64,000 bases of DNA from Brachyspira hampsonii (GCF_001746205.1 NZ_MDCO01000009.1:62001-126000), one strand, 5' to 3'. Counted from the stretch's first letter, positions 43,492-53,463 are shown. The notes: a model not told the origin generated them from the letters alone. A program made the numbers and translations.

Positions 43492-46400
43492 TTATTTAGC
43501 ATAAGCTCCAACTTCATCTTTTATACTTTCTTCAGCCATAACACTGTTCATACTGTCTTTAGCAGAACGAACGAAAAACTCTAAACGGTTTATAGTATTA
43601 ACTTCACTAGCACCAGCGTCCATATCCAAATAAAGAAGATTCAAATTAGGATATCTAGTTTTAAGTCTAGTTTCAATACCTCGTGCTATAATGTGATTAG
43701 CAATACAACCGAAAGGCTGTAAGCAAAGTACATTATTAACACCTTCTTCTGCGAAAGTAGCTATTTCACCAGGTAAAAGCCAAGCCTCTCCGAATTGGTT
43801 AGTCATAGCAGTAACTTTAGCAGCATTTTCAGCTATTTGACGAATATGATGAGCAGGTCTGAAACCTTTGAATTTAGACATTATCTGATTAATAGAATCT
43901 ACTCTTACATCAATAATTTTTTCTGAAAGTTTAGAGCCGTAATATCCAAGGAATGATACCTCTCTGGCATGAGTTTCTTTATTAACCTGTTCACTTATAA
44001 CTTTCTGTACAAAGAAGTCAAATACAGGCGGAACTATTACTTCAACTCCTTTAGCCATAAGCCAATCGCAAACATCTCCATTAGCAAAGTTGTTATATTT
44101 TACATAAATCTCACCTACCAAACCAGCTTTAGGCATATCCAAATCATTAGTTTCAATAGCATTAAACTCAGCAACAGCTTGTTTTAATAGTTTATCAGTA
44201 GGTTTAAGAGCAAAATCTTTAGGGTGTAAAGCTATATATTTATTAGCAAGAGCCAAAGCTTCTCCCTTTTTCACCTCACGGGCTGCAGTGTAGTAATACA
44301 TTGTAGATATAGCATCAGCATAAGGCATAGCTACAACACCTTCTTTCATCAAATCCATTTTTGATATTTCAAAACCCGGCTGATCATTAGCTACAGTAAG
44401 ACCTACAGTAACAACAGGAACATCTGGATAACCTGCATTAATTAAACCTCTTTTTATAAGAGAAGCATAGTTACTAGCACGGCATTGTCCTCCTGTCTGA
44501 GTAATACCAGCAGCTATTTCATTAGGATCATACTGCCCGCTTTGAACTGCTCTTATAATATCACCAACTACAATAGTTGCAGGATAACATATATCCTGAT
44601 TAGCATATCTTAAACCTAATTCTACAGATTCTATATCAGGATCTGGTAAAGCTATAGGTTCATATCCGCTTCTTTCCAAAAGAGTTTGTATCATGCTGTC
44701 ATAGAATTGAGCGAATTTAGGAACAAGTATTTTTCTTTTATCATTTTTCTCATATCTCTTAATGATAGTTCTTTCTGGTTTTTCTTTAGGTATGAAATCG
44801 CCTTTCATTTTCATACTTTCTATCATAGAGCGTATTCTTAATCTAATACTTCCGGGACTTGATATTTCATCTACTTTTACCAAAGTAGGACTCTTACCAT
44901 AAGCATTAAGTATAGATTTTATTTCATCTGAAGTAGTGGCATCAGGACCGCATCCGAAACTATTAATTTGAACAACCTCAAGTTTCATATCATTTTGTTT
45001 AGCAGCCCATAAAGCAGCTTTAAACATTTTATTAGGATAAGACCATTGAGTTAATACTTGTACATCAGCAAGAGATTCATCTATATCAAGACCGTCTTCA
45101 GTAAGCACATTAATACCGAATGAAGCAATAGTTTCAGGTATTTTATGGTTGATTAATGGATCAATATGATAAGGTCTGCTTACTATAAGTATAGTAGGTG
45201 TCTGAGTTTCTTTGGCATGTTCTATTATCTTTTTTCCTTCAGCTTTTAATTCTTTTTTTATTCTCTCCTGCTCTTTTAAAGCCATTTTGAAAGCTCTGTC
45301 GAAATCTTTTTTGTTTATTCCAAGCACTTTTACAAAATAAGCTTTACAGCCTTTATATAATAAATCTTCATTCAAGAAAGAAATTGTCGGAGCATCAAAA
45401 GGTATGCCGTATTTAGTTAATGGGCTAATAGAACTGTCTATTACATCAGGGTATCCTGTTACTACAGGACAGTTATAACTATTGAAACTTCCGTCATCTT
45501 CAGTTTTTTCTAAAACTACAGAAGGATAGAATATTCTGTCTACTTTAGATTCTATCAAATCATATATATGTCCGTTAGCTATTTTAGCAGGGAAACATAT
45601 ATTATCACTCATAACAGTACCAGAACCTTTTTCAGCTATAGCCATACTAGAAGGTGAAGATAACTGTACTCTGTATCCGCATTCTACAAGTATAGTAGCC
45701 CAGAATGGGAAGTTTTGATACATATTAAGTACGCGAGGTATACCAATAGTACCTTTTATTTCATCTGCTGCTGGGGCTAAAGGTCTGTCAAAAAGAAGCG
45801 AAAGTTTTTTCTGAGTAATATCCATACCGTATTTCTTTTCGCCTGTACCTTTATTTGAGAATATTCTTTCACATTTATTTCCTGTGTAGAATGATTTTAA
45901 ATCTTTGAATTTTAATCTTGTAACAGTACAGAGGTTTTCGCATCCTTTACAAGTAAGCTGTTTTCTTTCATAATCATTAGCTTCCTGTAAATTATCCAAA
46001 CCTATAAAAGTAGTCTCTTCTTCTTTTGTATTATAAGTATCCAAAGCGAGCAATGCACAGCCATAAGCACCCATAAGCTCAGATATATCAGGACGAATAA
46101 CTTTTTTATCTAAGAATTTTTCTACAGAACGAAGAACAGCAGAGTTTTTGAAAGTACCGCCTTGAACTACTATATGATCTCCTAAAATAGAAGTATCAGT
46201 AATTTTTAATACTTTAGTAAAACAGTTTAATGTAACACTTTTAGCAAGACCGGCAGAAATATCAGAAACAGAAGAACCTTCTCTTAATGATTGTTTTACT
46301 TTACTATTCATAAATACTGTACAGCGGCTTCCTAAATCACAAGGGCTTGCAGATTCGCAGGCAATATTAGCAAAATCATCTACTTTATAACCCATTCCTC

Positions 46401-47793
46401 GTGCAAATGTTTCTATGAATGAACCGCATCCTGAAGAACAAGCCTCATTAATTTCAATATTTTCTATAATACCGTCTTTAATGAATATAGCCTTCATATC
46501 CTGTCCGCCTATATCAAGTATGAAGCTGACATCTTTATCAAAAGCCTTAGCACCTCTGTAATGAGCCATAGTTTCAACGATACCTTCGTCCATATTGAAA
46601 GCGGCTTTTATTAAATCCTCACCATATCCTGTAACAGCAGTTCTTGCTATATTTATTTTAATATTTTTTTCATCTAATTCTTTTTTTATCTCTGTAAGAC
46701 CTTCAGTAACAGCACCAACAGGATTTCCATTATTGTTTCTATAATGTCTTAATACTACCTGTCCGTCTTCATCGATAATAACTATTTTTGTAGTAGTAGA
46801 ACCAGAGTCTATACCTAAGAATGTATTTTTGCCATTAACAGTAGAAACATCAGCAGCTCTTACTTTATCTTTGCTATGATCTTCCTGCCACTGTTCATAT
46901 TCTTCCTGACTTGTAAATAAAGCTTCTCTTGTTTTAGAGTTAGTAATTTTTACCTCTGCAGAAATATTTTGAACTAATTTAGTAAAATCAGAAACTTTTA
47001 TTATAGTCTGCTCTTCTATTTCCCCGAAAGCAGCACCTATTGCAGCTGTTAATTCTGGGTGATCAACAGTATACATGTCATCTTCTGTAGCATCTAAAAG
47101 AGCTAAGAAAGTTCTTCTTAATTCTGGAAGGAATGTTAAAGGACCGCCTGTAAATAATATCTTAGGCTTAATCTCAAAACCTTTAGCTAAAGTATTAACT
47201 GTTTGAACCGCTACAGCTTGGAATATACTTTTAGCAATATCAGCTTTAGGAATATCACGGCTTATGAGAGTCTGCACATCTGTTTTTGCGAATACTCCGC
47301 ATCTGCTTGCCATAGGATATATAGAAGTTGATTTTTCTGCTAATGTAGAAAGTTCTGAAGGCTGAACATTAAGAAGTGTAGCCATTTGGTCTATGAAAGC
47401 GCCTGTACCGCCTGCACAGTTACCATTCATTCTTATATCGGCTTTGAAGTTATCATCAAATACTATAATTTTAGCATCTTCCCCTCCGATATCTATCAAA
47501 GTTCTTCCATAAGGATAAATCTTTCTAATGGCTGTTGAAGAAGCAATTACCTCTTGTACAAAACTAACTCCTGTCTTCTCACATATACCCATACCCGCTG
47601 TACCTGTCATAGCAAGTGAAAGTTTCAAATCACCATGCATAGCCTGTAAATTATCAAGTATAGATAATAATGTATCTTTTATGTCGGCATTATGTCTGAC
47701 ATAAGTTTTAAATATCATGTTGTCATTATCATATACAACCATTTTTGCAGTAGTTGAACCAATATCAATACCTGCTTTGAAAATTTTTTCCAT
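43492..47793 (-). CDS. 2-hydroxyacyl-CoA dehydratase activase/ATPase fusion protein
   Basis: The 1433-residue protein joins two BcrA/BadF/HgdC-type ASKHA ATPase domains, a DUF2229 domain and an HgdB-like dehydratase component domain. ASKHA 1 (1-260) has GIDIGSTTAK and iron-sulfur cysteines NCAGGTGAF and SRCGVF. ASKHA 2 (about 320-590) has GIDSGSTTTK, EACSSGCGSF and GSRCTVF. Such proteins couple ATP hydrolysis to electron transfer for radical dehydration of 2-hydroxyacyl-CoA, but this fused class has no proven substrate. No dehydratase alpha/beta genes adjoin it. A Cys-rich CKGCENLC near 620-627 may bind another cluster. Confidence 0.9.
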   Translation of the reverse strand: MEKIFKAGIDIGSTTAKMVVYDNDNMIFKTYVRHNADIKDTLLSILDNLQAMHGDLKLSLAMTGTAGMGICEKTGVSFVQEVIASSTAIRKIYPYGRTLIDIGGEDAKIIVFDDNFKADIRMNGNCAGGTGAFIDQMATLLNVQPSELSTLAEKSTSIYPMASRCGVFAKTDVQTLISRDIPKADIAKSIFQAVAVQTVNTLAKGFEIKPKILFTGGPLTFLPELRRTFLALLDATEDDMYTVDHPELTAAIGAAFGEIEEQTIIKVSDFTKLVQNISAEVKITNSKTREALFTSQEEYEQWQEDHSKDKVRAADVSTVNGKNTFLGIDSGSTTTKIVIIDEDGQVVLRHYRNNNGNPVGAVTEGLTEIKKELDEKNIKINIARTAVTGYGEDLIKAAFNMDEGIVETMAHYRGAKAFDKDVSFILDIGGQDMKAIFIKDGIIENIEINEACSSGCGSFIETFARGMGYKVDDFANIACESASPCDLGSRCTVFMNSKVKQSLREGSSVSDISAGLAKSVTLNCFTKVLKITDTSILGDHIVVQGGTFKNSAVLRSVEKFLDKKVIRPDISELMGAYGCALLALDTYNTKEEETTFIGLDNLQEANDYERKQLTCKGCENLCTVTRLKFKDLKSFYTGNKCERIFSNKGTGEKKYGMDITQKKLSLLFDRPLAPAADEIKGTIGIPRVLNMYQNFPFWATILVECGYRVQLSSPSSMAIAEKGSGTVMSDNICFPAKIANGHIYDLIESKVDRIFYPSVVLEKTEDDGSFNSYNCPVVTGYPDVIDSSISPLTKYGIPFDAPTISFLNEDLLYKGCKAYFVKVLGINKKDFDRAFKMALKEQERIKKELKAEGKKIIEHAKETQTPTILIVSRPYHIDPLINHKIPETIASFGINVLTEDGLDIDESLADVQVLTQWSYPNKMFKAALWAAKQNDMKLEVVQINSFGCGPDATTSDEIKSILNAYGKSPTLVKVDEISSPGSIRLRIRSMIESMKMKGDFIPKEKPERTIIKRYEKNDKRKILVPKFAQFYDSMIQTLLERSGYEPIALPDPDIESVELGLRYANQDICYPATIVVGDIIRAVQSGQYDPNEIAAGITQTGGQCRASNYASLIKRGLINAGYPDVPVVTVGLTVANDQPGFEISKMDLMKEGVVAMPYADAISTMYYYTAAREVKKGEALALANKYIALHPKDFALKPTDKLLKQAVAEFNAIETNDLDMPKAGLVGEIYVKYNNFANGDVCDWLMAKGVEVIVPPVFDFFVQKVISEQVNKETHAREVSFLGYYGSKLSEKIIDVRVDSINQIMSKFKGFRPAHHIRQIAENAAKVTAMTNQFGEAWLLPGEIATFAEEGVNNVLCLQPFGCIANHIIARGIETRLKTRYPNLNLLYLDMDAGASEVNTINRLEFFVRSAKDSMNSVMAEESIKDEVGAYAK

Positions 47794-47813
47794 AATATCT
47801 CTCCTAATTTTTA

Positions 47814-48164
47814 TTATTCAAGTACCATATTATACGAATTAACAAATATTATTTTAGTTTTATGATTCTTTATATTTTCCTCCGGTATATGCCCGTAGGA
47901 AAGAACTATTATAGTATCATCTTTTTTTGCATAATGAACATTATCTCCATTTATACCTATGATACCTGTACCCCTTATACCTTTAACAACTTCAGTTTCA
48001 AAGCGAATATCACTACTCAAATTAATAACAGATACCCTCTCACCATCCATTATATCTGATTTATCAAGCAAAGCTTCATCTATCGTTATTGAATCTCTGA
48101 AGTTTAAATCTGTCCTTGTAACTGTAAGTCTGTTTATTTTGGATTTTATAACACTTCTCATCAT
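47814..48164 (-). CDS. panD: Aspartate 1-decarboxylase with altered cleavage site
   Basis: The 116-residue pyruvoyl enzyme makes beta-alanine for pantothenate/CoA. It aligns throughout with PanD: SVIKSKINRLTVT with Lys9, SITIDEALLD, GERVSVINL, RFET, GIRGTGIIGINGDNVH and KKDDTIIVLSYG. The precursor normally self-cleaves between Gly24 and Ser25. Here the residues are Asp24-Ser25 (NFRDSITID), so maturation may differ. It lies 20 bases upstream of the activase gene on the same strand, possibly cotranscribed. The ribosome site is weak (GGAT). Confidence 0.9.
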   Translation of the reverse strand: MMRSVIKSKINRLTVTRTDLNFRDSITIDEALLDKSDIMDGERVSVINLSSDIRFETEVVKGIRGTGIIGINGDNVHYAKKDDTIIVLSYGHIPEENIKNHKTKIIFVNSYNMVLE

Positions 48165-48334
48165 ATATAAAAATCCATAATCATTTTTAAAAATATTTTA
48201 CCGATTATATTAGAAAATGTCAATATTATAAATATAAATATTTATTAATAATAGTTATTATATACTATGGTTTTTATTTTCAGCACAATACATTTTATAC
48301 ATTTAATATGTAATACTAAAAAATCTATTTTTCA

Positions 48335-49159
48335 CTAAAAAGGACTTATAAAAGCATTAAATAAATTTCCGCTAAGATTACCCTCAGCAATTATATCCAT
48401 TTTAAAAACTCTCTTATTTCCCAACCTATAATTAACATAATCATCTTTTTCATGAACTATAATTTCTAAAAAATCAATTTTACTCATAAACTCCTTAATA
48501 AACAAATCCTCATCAATAGTATTTCCTCCATTTTTAGAAGAAATATTGTTACCCTCTCTGATAATCTTTCTTGCAGAGTAATCCTTTATTTTTTTGTCAA
48601 ATTCTTCCTTATCCAAAAATATATCTCTTAAAAAATTAACAGCTTTATTTTTATCATTTTCATTAGAATCATCAAATGCCATAAGCACTTTTTTATTATT
48701 AAGCCATTCAATCTCTTTATCAAAAGAACCTACCATTCTATTATATAAAAAATCACCAAGAACTTCATCATTATAATAAATAGGCTTTAAATACTCTTTA
48801 AGCATTTTATTTAAATCTTCATCTTTGTAATTATTATCTATAATATCAGCAAGCAAAAACTCAGCAAGCTCATCTCCCTGTTCTTTTTCGTATCTTACTT
48901 TTAATTTTACAACAGACTCTCTCTTTATTATCTTTTTATAATAATCCAATTCTTTTTCATCAATTTTCATTCTTACAACTATTTTTTTATTTTTTTCTAT
49001 ATGCCCTGTTTCAATATCTTTATATGCAATGCACATCATAAGTACATTTATCTTATCATCATCTTCTGCCCTAGCCCCAAAGAAATCAGGAGAACCTATT
49101 ATAAAAGCAGCATCTTTATACTCTTCTAAAAATTCACTTTCTTTTTGCAAATAAAACAT
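48335..49159 (-). CDS. Conserved hypothetical protein, possibly DUF2262
   Basis: The 274-residue soluble protein has no signal peptide. Its C-terminal half (YNDEVLGDFLYNRMVGSFD, a KKVLMAFDD strand, an FDKKIKDYSARKII helix and a terminal beta hairpin) looks like DUF2262 proteins. The N-terminal half (FIIGSPDFFGARAEDDDKI, VVRMKIDEKE, VVKLKVRYEKE) is beta-rich. No function is known. It is a single gene with AT-rich flanks and no close partner. Confidence 0.55.
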   Translation of the reverse strand: MFYLQKESEFLEEYKDAAFIIGSPDFFGARAEDDDKINVLMMCIAYKDIETGHIEKNKKIVVRMKIDEKELDYYKKIIKRESVVKLKVRYEKEQGDELAEFLLADIIDNNYKDEDLNKMLKEYLKPIYYNDEVLGDFLYNRMVGSFDKEIEWLNNKKVLMAFDDSNENDKNKAVNFLRDIFLDKEEFDKKIKDYSARKIIREGNNISSKNGGNTIDEDLFIKEFMSKIDFLEIIVHEKDDYVNYRLGNKRVFKMDIIAEGNLSGNLFNAFISPF

Positions 49160-49298
49160 AATTAAAATCCATAATTGTATTATAAACTAATAATTTATTT
49201 TAAAACAAATAACAATAATTGTCAAAAAAAAAACTTATATATTGATAATAAACATTTTTTATTATAAAATTGCAAAAAATATATAAAAGGAGTTGAAA

Positions 49299-50384
49299 AT
49301 GAATAAAAACATTTTCACAAGCTCTATAGGAGTTATAATAGCTGGTGCTGTTATAGGTGCTATAGCTGCTTGGCTCGCTGTAATGGGAAATCCTGCCAAT
49401 ATGGGTATATGTATAGCATGTTTCACCCGTGATTTGGCTGGAGCTTTGGGATTACATAGAGCGGCTGCAGTACAATATATAAGACCTGAGTTAATTGGGC
49501 TTGTTATTGGTGCTACAGTTTCAGCAATGCTCTCTAAGGAATTTGTTCCTAAGGGAGGAAGTTCACCTATTATAAGATTCTGTTTAGGCTTCTTTGCTAT
49601 GATAGGAGCTTTAGTTTTTCTAGGATGTCCTTGGAGAACTTTGCTTAGAGTAGCAGGAGGTGATATTAATGGTATATTTGGTTTAATAGGTATCATTATA
49701 GGCGGAGGAATAGGAGTTTTCTTTTGGAAACAAAATTTTTCTTTAGGTCAGCCAAAAGCTTATAAAAATAAGTTAGTAGGATTCTTGCCGTTAGTGATAG
49801 CAATAATTCTATTAATTTTATTATTAAAACAAACTAAATTTTCTGAAGGCGGTCCTATATTTTTCTCTGAATCTGGTCCTGGAAGCATGAAGGCTCCTAT
49901 AGCAATAGCATTAATAGCTTCTATAGTAATAGGATTTATAGCACAAAAATCAAGATTCTGTACTGTAGGCGGACTTAGAGACGGAATATTTATGAAAGAT
50001 TTCCATATGACTAAAGGCGTTATAGCTTTTATCGTTGCTGCTTTTATAGTTAATATAGCTACAAGCAGATTTAATTTATCTATGGAAAATCAGCCAATAG
50101 CCCATACAAATATTTTATGGAATACTGTATCAATGATTCTTACAGGATTAGCTTTCACTTTAGGTGCAGGATGTCCGGGAAGACAAGTTATACAATCTGC
50201 GGAAGGAAATATGGACAGTTTTATATTCGTTATAGGTATGTTAGTTGGTGCCGGATTTGCTCATAACTTTAATTTAGCAAGTTCTACTTCTGGTCCTACT
50301 ACTTATGGAATGGGAGCTGTTATTTTAGGATTGGTATTTTGTATAATCATTGGTTTTACAATGAAAGAAAATACAGCTGAGTGA
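49299..50384 (+). CDS. yedE: YedE family membrane protein (YeeE/YedE; putative selenium/sulfur transporter)
   Basis: The protein (361 residues from ATG 49299, chosen because AAGGAG lies 6 bases upstream) has about ten membrane helices and two YeeE/YedE repeats. Each repeat shows the cysteine motifs expected for thiosulfate/selenium import: FLGCPWRTLLR and CTVGGLRDG, GAGCPGRQ. YedE paired with a small TusA-like protein is a marker of selenium metabolism in many bacteria. Here the TusA-like gene follows 255 bases downstream across a structured RNA. Substrate is inferred from family context. Confidence 0.9.
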   Translation: MNKNIFTSSIGVIIAGAVIGAIAAWLAVMGNPANMGICIACFTRDLAGALGLHRAAAVQYIRPELIGLVIGATVSAMLSKEFVPKGGSSPIIRFCLGFFAMIGALVFLGCPWRTLLRVAGGDINGIFGLIGIIIGGGIGVFFWKQNFSLGQPKAYKNKLVGFLPLVIAIILLILLLKQTKFSEGGPIFFSESGPGSMKAPIAIALIASIVIGFIAQKSRFCTVGGLRDGIFMKDFHMTKGVIAFIVAAFIVNIATSRFNLSMENQPIAHTNILWNTVSMILTGLAFTLGAGCPGRQVIQSAEGNMDSFIFVIGMLVGAGFAHNFNLASSTSGPTTYGMGAVILGLVFCIIIGFTMKENTAE

Positions 50385-50385
50385 T

Positions 50386-50528
50386 ATATCTCTTTCACAG
50401 CCGTGTGCTGCAATGATAAAAAAAGAGAGATAATACAGCAAATTTTTGGAAGTAATATAATAAACTTTGCCTCTGCTTTGTATTCTTAAAACTTAATAAA
50501 GTTATGATAATACAAGGCAGGGGCAAAG
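50386..50528 (+). ncRNA. Structured intercistronic RNA candidate between yedE and tusA-like gene
   Basis: Stem 1 pairs TATCTCTTT (50387-50395) with AAAGAGAGATA (50422-50432) and encloses CAGC/GCTG. Stem 2 pairs 50465-50483 with 50510-50528. All 19 positions pair if two U-G wobbles are allowed, and the wobbles work only in the + strand RNA. Neither stem is followed by a T-run, so it does not look like a terminator. A regulatory or processing element is possible. Confidence 0.45.
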
Positions 50529-50639
50529 ATTTAGATAAAAATATAATGCTTATTATAATAATAAGAATTTTTCTAAATAAAACTTATATAATTTTTTAAA
50601 AATATTATATATATTTAGATTAATTTAAAAGGATTTTAT

Positions 50640-50873
50640 ATGCCAGATACTATAAAAGTGGATACTAGAGGAATGTCATGTTCTCAAGCCTCTTTTCAGG
50701 CAAAATGTGCGGCTATTAATAATATAGAATTAAATACAATCATAGAAGTTTTAGTAAGCGGACATTCAAGCTGTGAAAGTGTTATCAGAGGATGCAAAAA
50801 ATACGGTTATGAAGGAACTTTCAAAAATATAGAAAATGAAGATATACTTGTAACTTTAACAAAAGTAAAATAA
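50640..50873 (+). CDS. TusA/SirA-like sulfur-carrier family protein
   Basis: The 77-residue protein has the TusA fold: DTRGMSCSQASFQAKCAAI at the start and ILVTLTK as the last strand. The usual CPxP motif is CSQA here; the Cys14 that carries sulfur is kept but both prolines are lost. Extra cysteines (AKCAAI, SSCES, RGCKKYG) are present. Its position after yedE fits the YedE-YedF pairing in selenium/sulfur trafficking. AAAGGA precedes the ATG. Confidence 0.8.
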   Translation: MPDTIKVDTRGMSCSQASFQAKCAAINNIELNTIIEVLVSGHSSCESVIRGCKKYGYEGTFKNIENEDILVTLTKVK

Positions 50874-50903
50874 TTAATATCATTAAATATTCTTACAAAT
50901 ACA

Positions 50904-50930
50904 TAAAAAAAGGAGGCATTAAAGCCCCCT
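50904..50930 (-). terminator. Terminator of gatA
   Basis: On the minus strand GGGGGC pairs with GCCTCC (one G-U wobble) and is followed by seven T. It may also affect + strand transcripts from the TusA-like gene. Confidence 0.75.
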
Positions 50931-50953
50931 TATATTTTCAAAACTAACTTCAA

Positions 50954-52402
50954 TTATTTATTAGCCAATTCATGAGCATAAGCCATTCTAAACATATCAA
51001 CTTCATTAAATTGTTTAGTAATAAATTGTATACCTATAGGCATATTATTTTTATCTGATCCGCAAGGTACACTCATAGCAGGTAAACCAACCAAGTTAAT
51101 ATTAGAAACATAACTATCAGCCAAGAAACTTAAAGCACTGTCTGTTTGATCTCTAGTACCTAAAAGACCTGCAGTTACAGGAGAAGTAGGAGAAATTATA
51201 ACATCAACATTCTTGAATGCATTATCAAAATCCATCTGCATAAGTTTTCTTACTTTCAAAGCATGCTGATAATGGCTGTAAAAGAATTTTTTACCTGTCA
51301 TCAAAGTACCAAATAATATTCTAGCTCTAGTTTCAAAAGCAAGTCCTACACTTCTCGAAGTATAATAATATTCATCTAAATTAAAATCGCCTTTAGGGTG
51401 ATATCCGTATCTTATACCATCATATCTTCCCATATTAGAAGCAACCTCAACATCCATAACTGCTGTGTAAACTCTTGAGCCGTATTTAGCATTAGGCAAA
51501 CTAATCTCAACAATTTCAGCACCCTGATCTTTTAATTTACCTATAGCATCCATAACATTCTCTTTAACATCATGAGATATTAAATCTGTATCATAATACT
51601 CTTTAGCAAGTCCTATTTTCATACCCTTAATATTTCCATCTAAATAAGAATTATAATCAGGTACAGGAATATTTAAAGTAGTAGATTCCTTAGGATCAAA
51701 TCCTGAAATAATCTTAGTCATTAAAGCAGCATCTTTAACATCTTTAGTTAATGGTCCCACTTGGTCTAAACTGCTTGCCATAGCAACACAGCCTAGTCTA
51801 GGAACTCTGCCGTAAGTAGGCTTAACACCAACTATACCGCAGAAAGAAGCCGGCTGTCTTATAGATCCGCCTGTATCACTTCCCAAAGCACCGAAAGCAA
51901 AATCAGCAGCAACTGCAGCAGCGGAACCGCCTGAAGAACCTCCGGGAACATGAGCTCTGTTTTTAGGATTTCTAGTAACTCCATAATTTGAAGTTTCTGT
52001 AGTACCTCCCATAGCAAACTCATCCATATTAGTTCTTCCTATAATAATAGCTCCATTATCTATTAATCTTTGAACTGTTGGTGCTGTGTAAGGAGCTTTA
52101 TAACCTTCAAGCATCTTTGAAGAAGCTGTCATCAAATGATCTTTATAACATAAATTATCTTTAATAGCTAATGGAACTCCAAGCAAAGGCAAATCTTCTC
52201 CGTTATTGATTCTTTCCTGTGCTTTTTTAGCCTGTTCTAATGCTTCCTCTTTGAAAATTTCAATATATGCATATATTTTATCATCTCTTTTATTGTCTTC
52301 TTCTATTTTCTTAATGATAGAATCAACTAATGTAGGAGCATCTATTTCTTTATTTTTTAATTTTTCTCTTATTTGAATTATAGTCAATTCATTTAACTCC
52401 AT
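50954..52402 (-). CDS. gatA: Aspartyl/glutamyl-tRNA amidotransferase subunit A
   Basis: The 482-residue amidase converts Glu-tRNA(Gln) or Asp-tRNA(Asn) to the amidated form together with GatB and GatC. It shows the amidase signature GGSSGGSAAAVA, the Ser-cisSer-Lys triad (Lys in LAIKDNLCYKD, Ser in GSDTGGSIRQPA) and GVKPTYGRVPR. Length is standard. gatB and gatC are not adjacent. GGGAGAGG precedes the ATG. Confidence 0.95.
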   Translation of the reverse strand: MELNELTIIQIREKLKNKEIDAPTLVDSIIKKIEEDNKRDDKIYAYIEIFKEEALEQAKKAQERINNGEDLPLLGVPLAIKDNLCYKDHLMTASSKMLEGYKAPYTAPTVQRLIDNGAIIIGRTNMDEFAMGGTTETSNYGVTRNPKNRAHVPGGSSGGSAAAVAADFAFGALGSDTGGSIRQPASFCGIVGVKPTYGRVPRLGCVAMASSLDQVGPLTKDVKDAALMTKIISGFDPKESTTLNIPVPDYNSYLDGNIKGMKIGLAKEYYDTDLISHDVKENVMDAIGKLKDQGAEIVEISLPNAKYGSRVYTAVMDVEVASNMGRYDGIRYGYHPKGDFNLDEYYYTSRSVGLAFETRARILFGTLMTGKKFFYSHYQHALKVRKLMQMDFDNAFKNVDVIISPTSPVTAGLLGTRDQTDSALSFLADSYVSNINLVGLPAMSVPCGSDKNNMPIGIQFITKQFNEVDMFRMAYAHELANK

Positions 52403-52503
52403 AATAAAAAACCTCTCCCATTAATAAAAGTTATTAATTTGGAAGATTATATCATGTATAAATCTTTTTTGCAAAAAATAAATATATTTTTTAAACTATA
52501 ATA

Positions 52504-52543
52504 TAAAAAAATAGAGAGCCTGCAAAATACAGACTCTCTATTT
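52504..52543 (-). terminator. Terminator of the exported-protein gene at 52561
   Basis: AAATAGAGAG (52509-52518) pairs with CTCTCTATTT (52534-52543), extended by CTG/CAG. On the minus strand a T-run follows. It lies 18 bases after the stop of the exported-protein gene. Confidence 0.8.
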
Positions 52544-52560
52544 ATTAAAATCAATTATAA

Positions 52561-53463
52561 TTACTGAGCATTATCAGTAGCTTGAGTATTATTATTATTC
52601 TCATCTGCATTTTCATCTTTAGGAGGGTTAATTTCAGGTGGTATTCCTACAGGAACATCTGCAAAATCAAAATAATTTTCATAATATGATTTTTGGAATC
52701 TATTAGCTATAGGCTGCATTCTGAAATTATCTACATAAGAAGCAACAAAGTTAATACTTTTACCAGCATAAGTAGCATAATAAACTGCTAAAGAAGTATT
52801 AGCGGCACTATTAGCATAATTACCATATCTCATAGAAGTAAAATCATCAAAAGTAGTGTATCCGCTGTTATGGAAACCGCCGTATTTCATATGGAAACCG
52901 CCTAAAGTTCTGCTGAATAAACCTCTTGACATTACATAACCTGGGTGAGCATATTCTTTACCTTCATTTCTTGATTTGTACTGTTCTAATGTGTAATCAC
53001 CTTCATAAACAGCACTTACAGCAAATAATTTATCTTCATGAAAGAAGAATTTATAAGCCCATTTAGTTTCTTTTCCAGCTAAAGTAGCATCATCGTTAAT
53101 ATTATCAGCTCTGACTGTCATACATTTAAATTCATTAGTAACTACATAGTTAAAATATAAAATGCCAGGATCTCTTGTGAAAAGTTCTGAAACATCATTA
53201 GTAGTAAATTTAACATTTATCCATTTCATAGTATGAGGATTATACCATACTAAATCAGGATCAGGATACTTACTAACATAAAATGTACCGCTTATAGGTT
53301 CAGCAGCAGCTGAAGAGAAATTAGAAGCCATTAATATCTCATTAACTTCATCTGGTGTAATTCCATAAGGAACCATATTATGGAACATATATGGAACTGT
53401 TTCATACGCAAAAGCAGAGATACTTACAGCTACAAACAAAAACATAACTAGCAATTTTTTCAT
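52561..53463 (-). CDS. Exported protein of unknown function
   Basis: ATG 53463 follows TTGGAGAAC, so I start there rather than at the ATG 12 bases upstream. The 300-residue product has a Sec signal (cleavage after AFA near 19) and an aromatic-rich mature domain (VPYMFHNMVPYGI, LGGFHMKYGGFHN, FDDFTSMRYGNYA). An Asn/Glu/Pro-rich tail ends in TDNAQ. No family is recognised. It is probably periplasmic or surface-exposed, transcribed alone, and divergent from the rpsF operon. Confidence 0.65.
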   Translation of the reverse strand: MKKLLVMFLFVAVSISAFAYETVPYMFHNMVPYGITPDEVNEILMASNFSSAAAEPISGTFYVSKYPDPDLVWYNPHTMKWINVKFTTNDVSELFTRDPGILYFNYVVTNEFKCMTVRADNINDDATLAGKETKWAYKFFFHEDKLFAVSAVYEGDYTLEQYKSRNEGKEYAHPGYVMSRGLFSRTLGGFHMKYGGFHNSGYTTFDDFTSMRYGNYANSAANTSLAVYYATYAGKSINFVASYVDNFRMQPIANRFQKSYYENYFDFADVPVGIPPEINPPKDENADENNNNTQATDNAQ

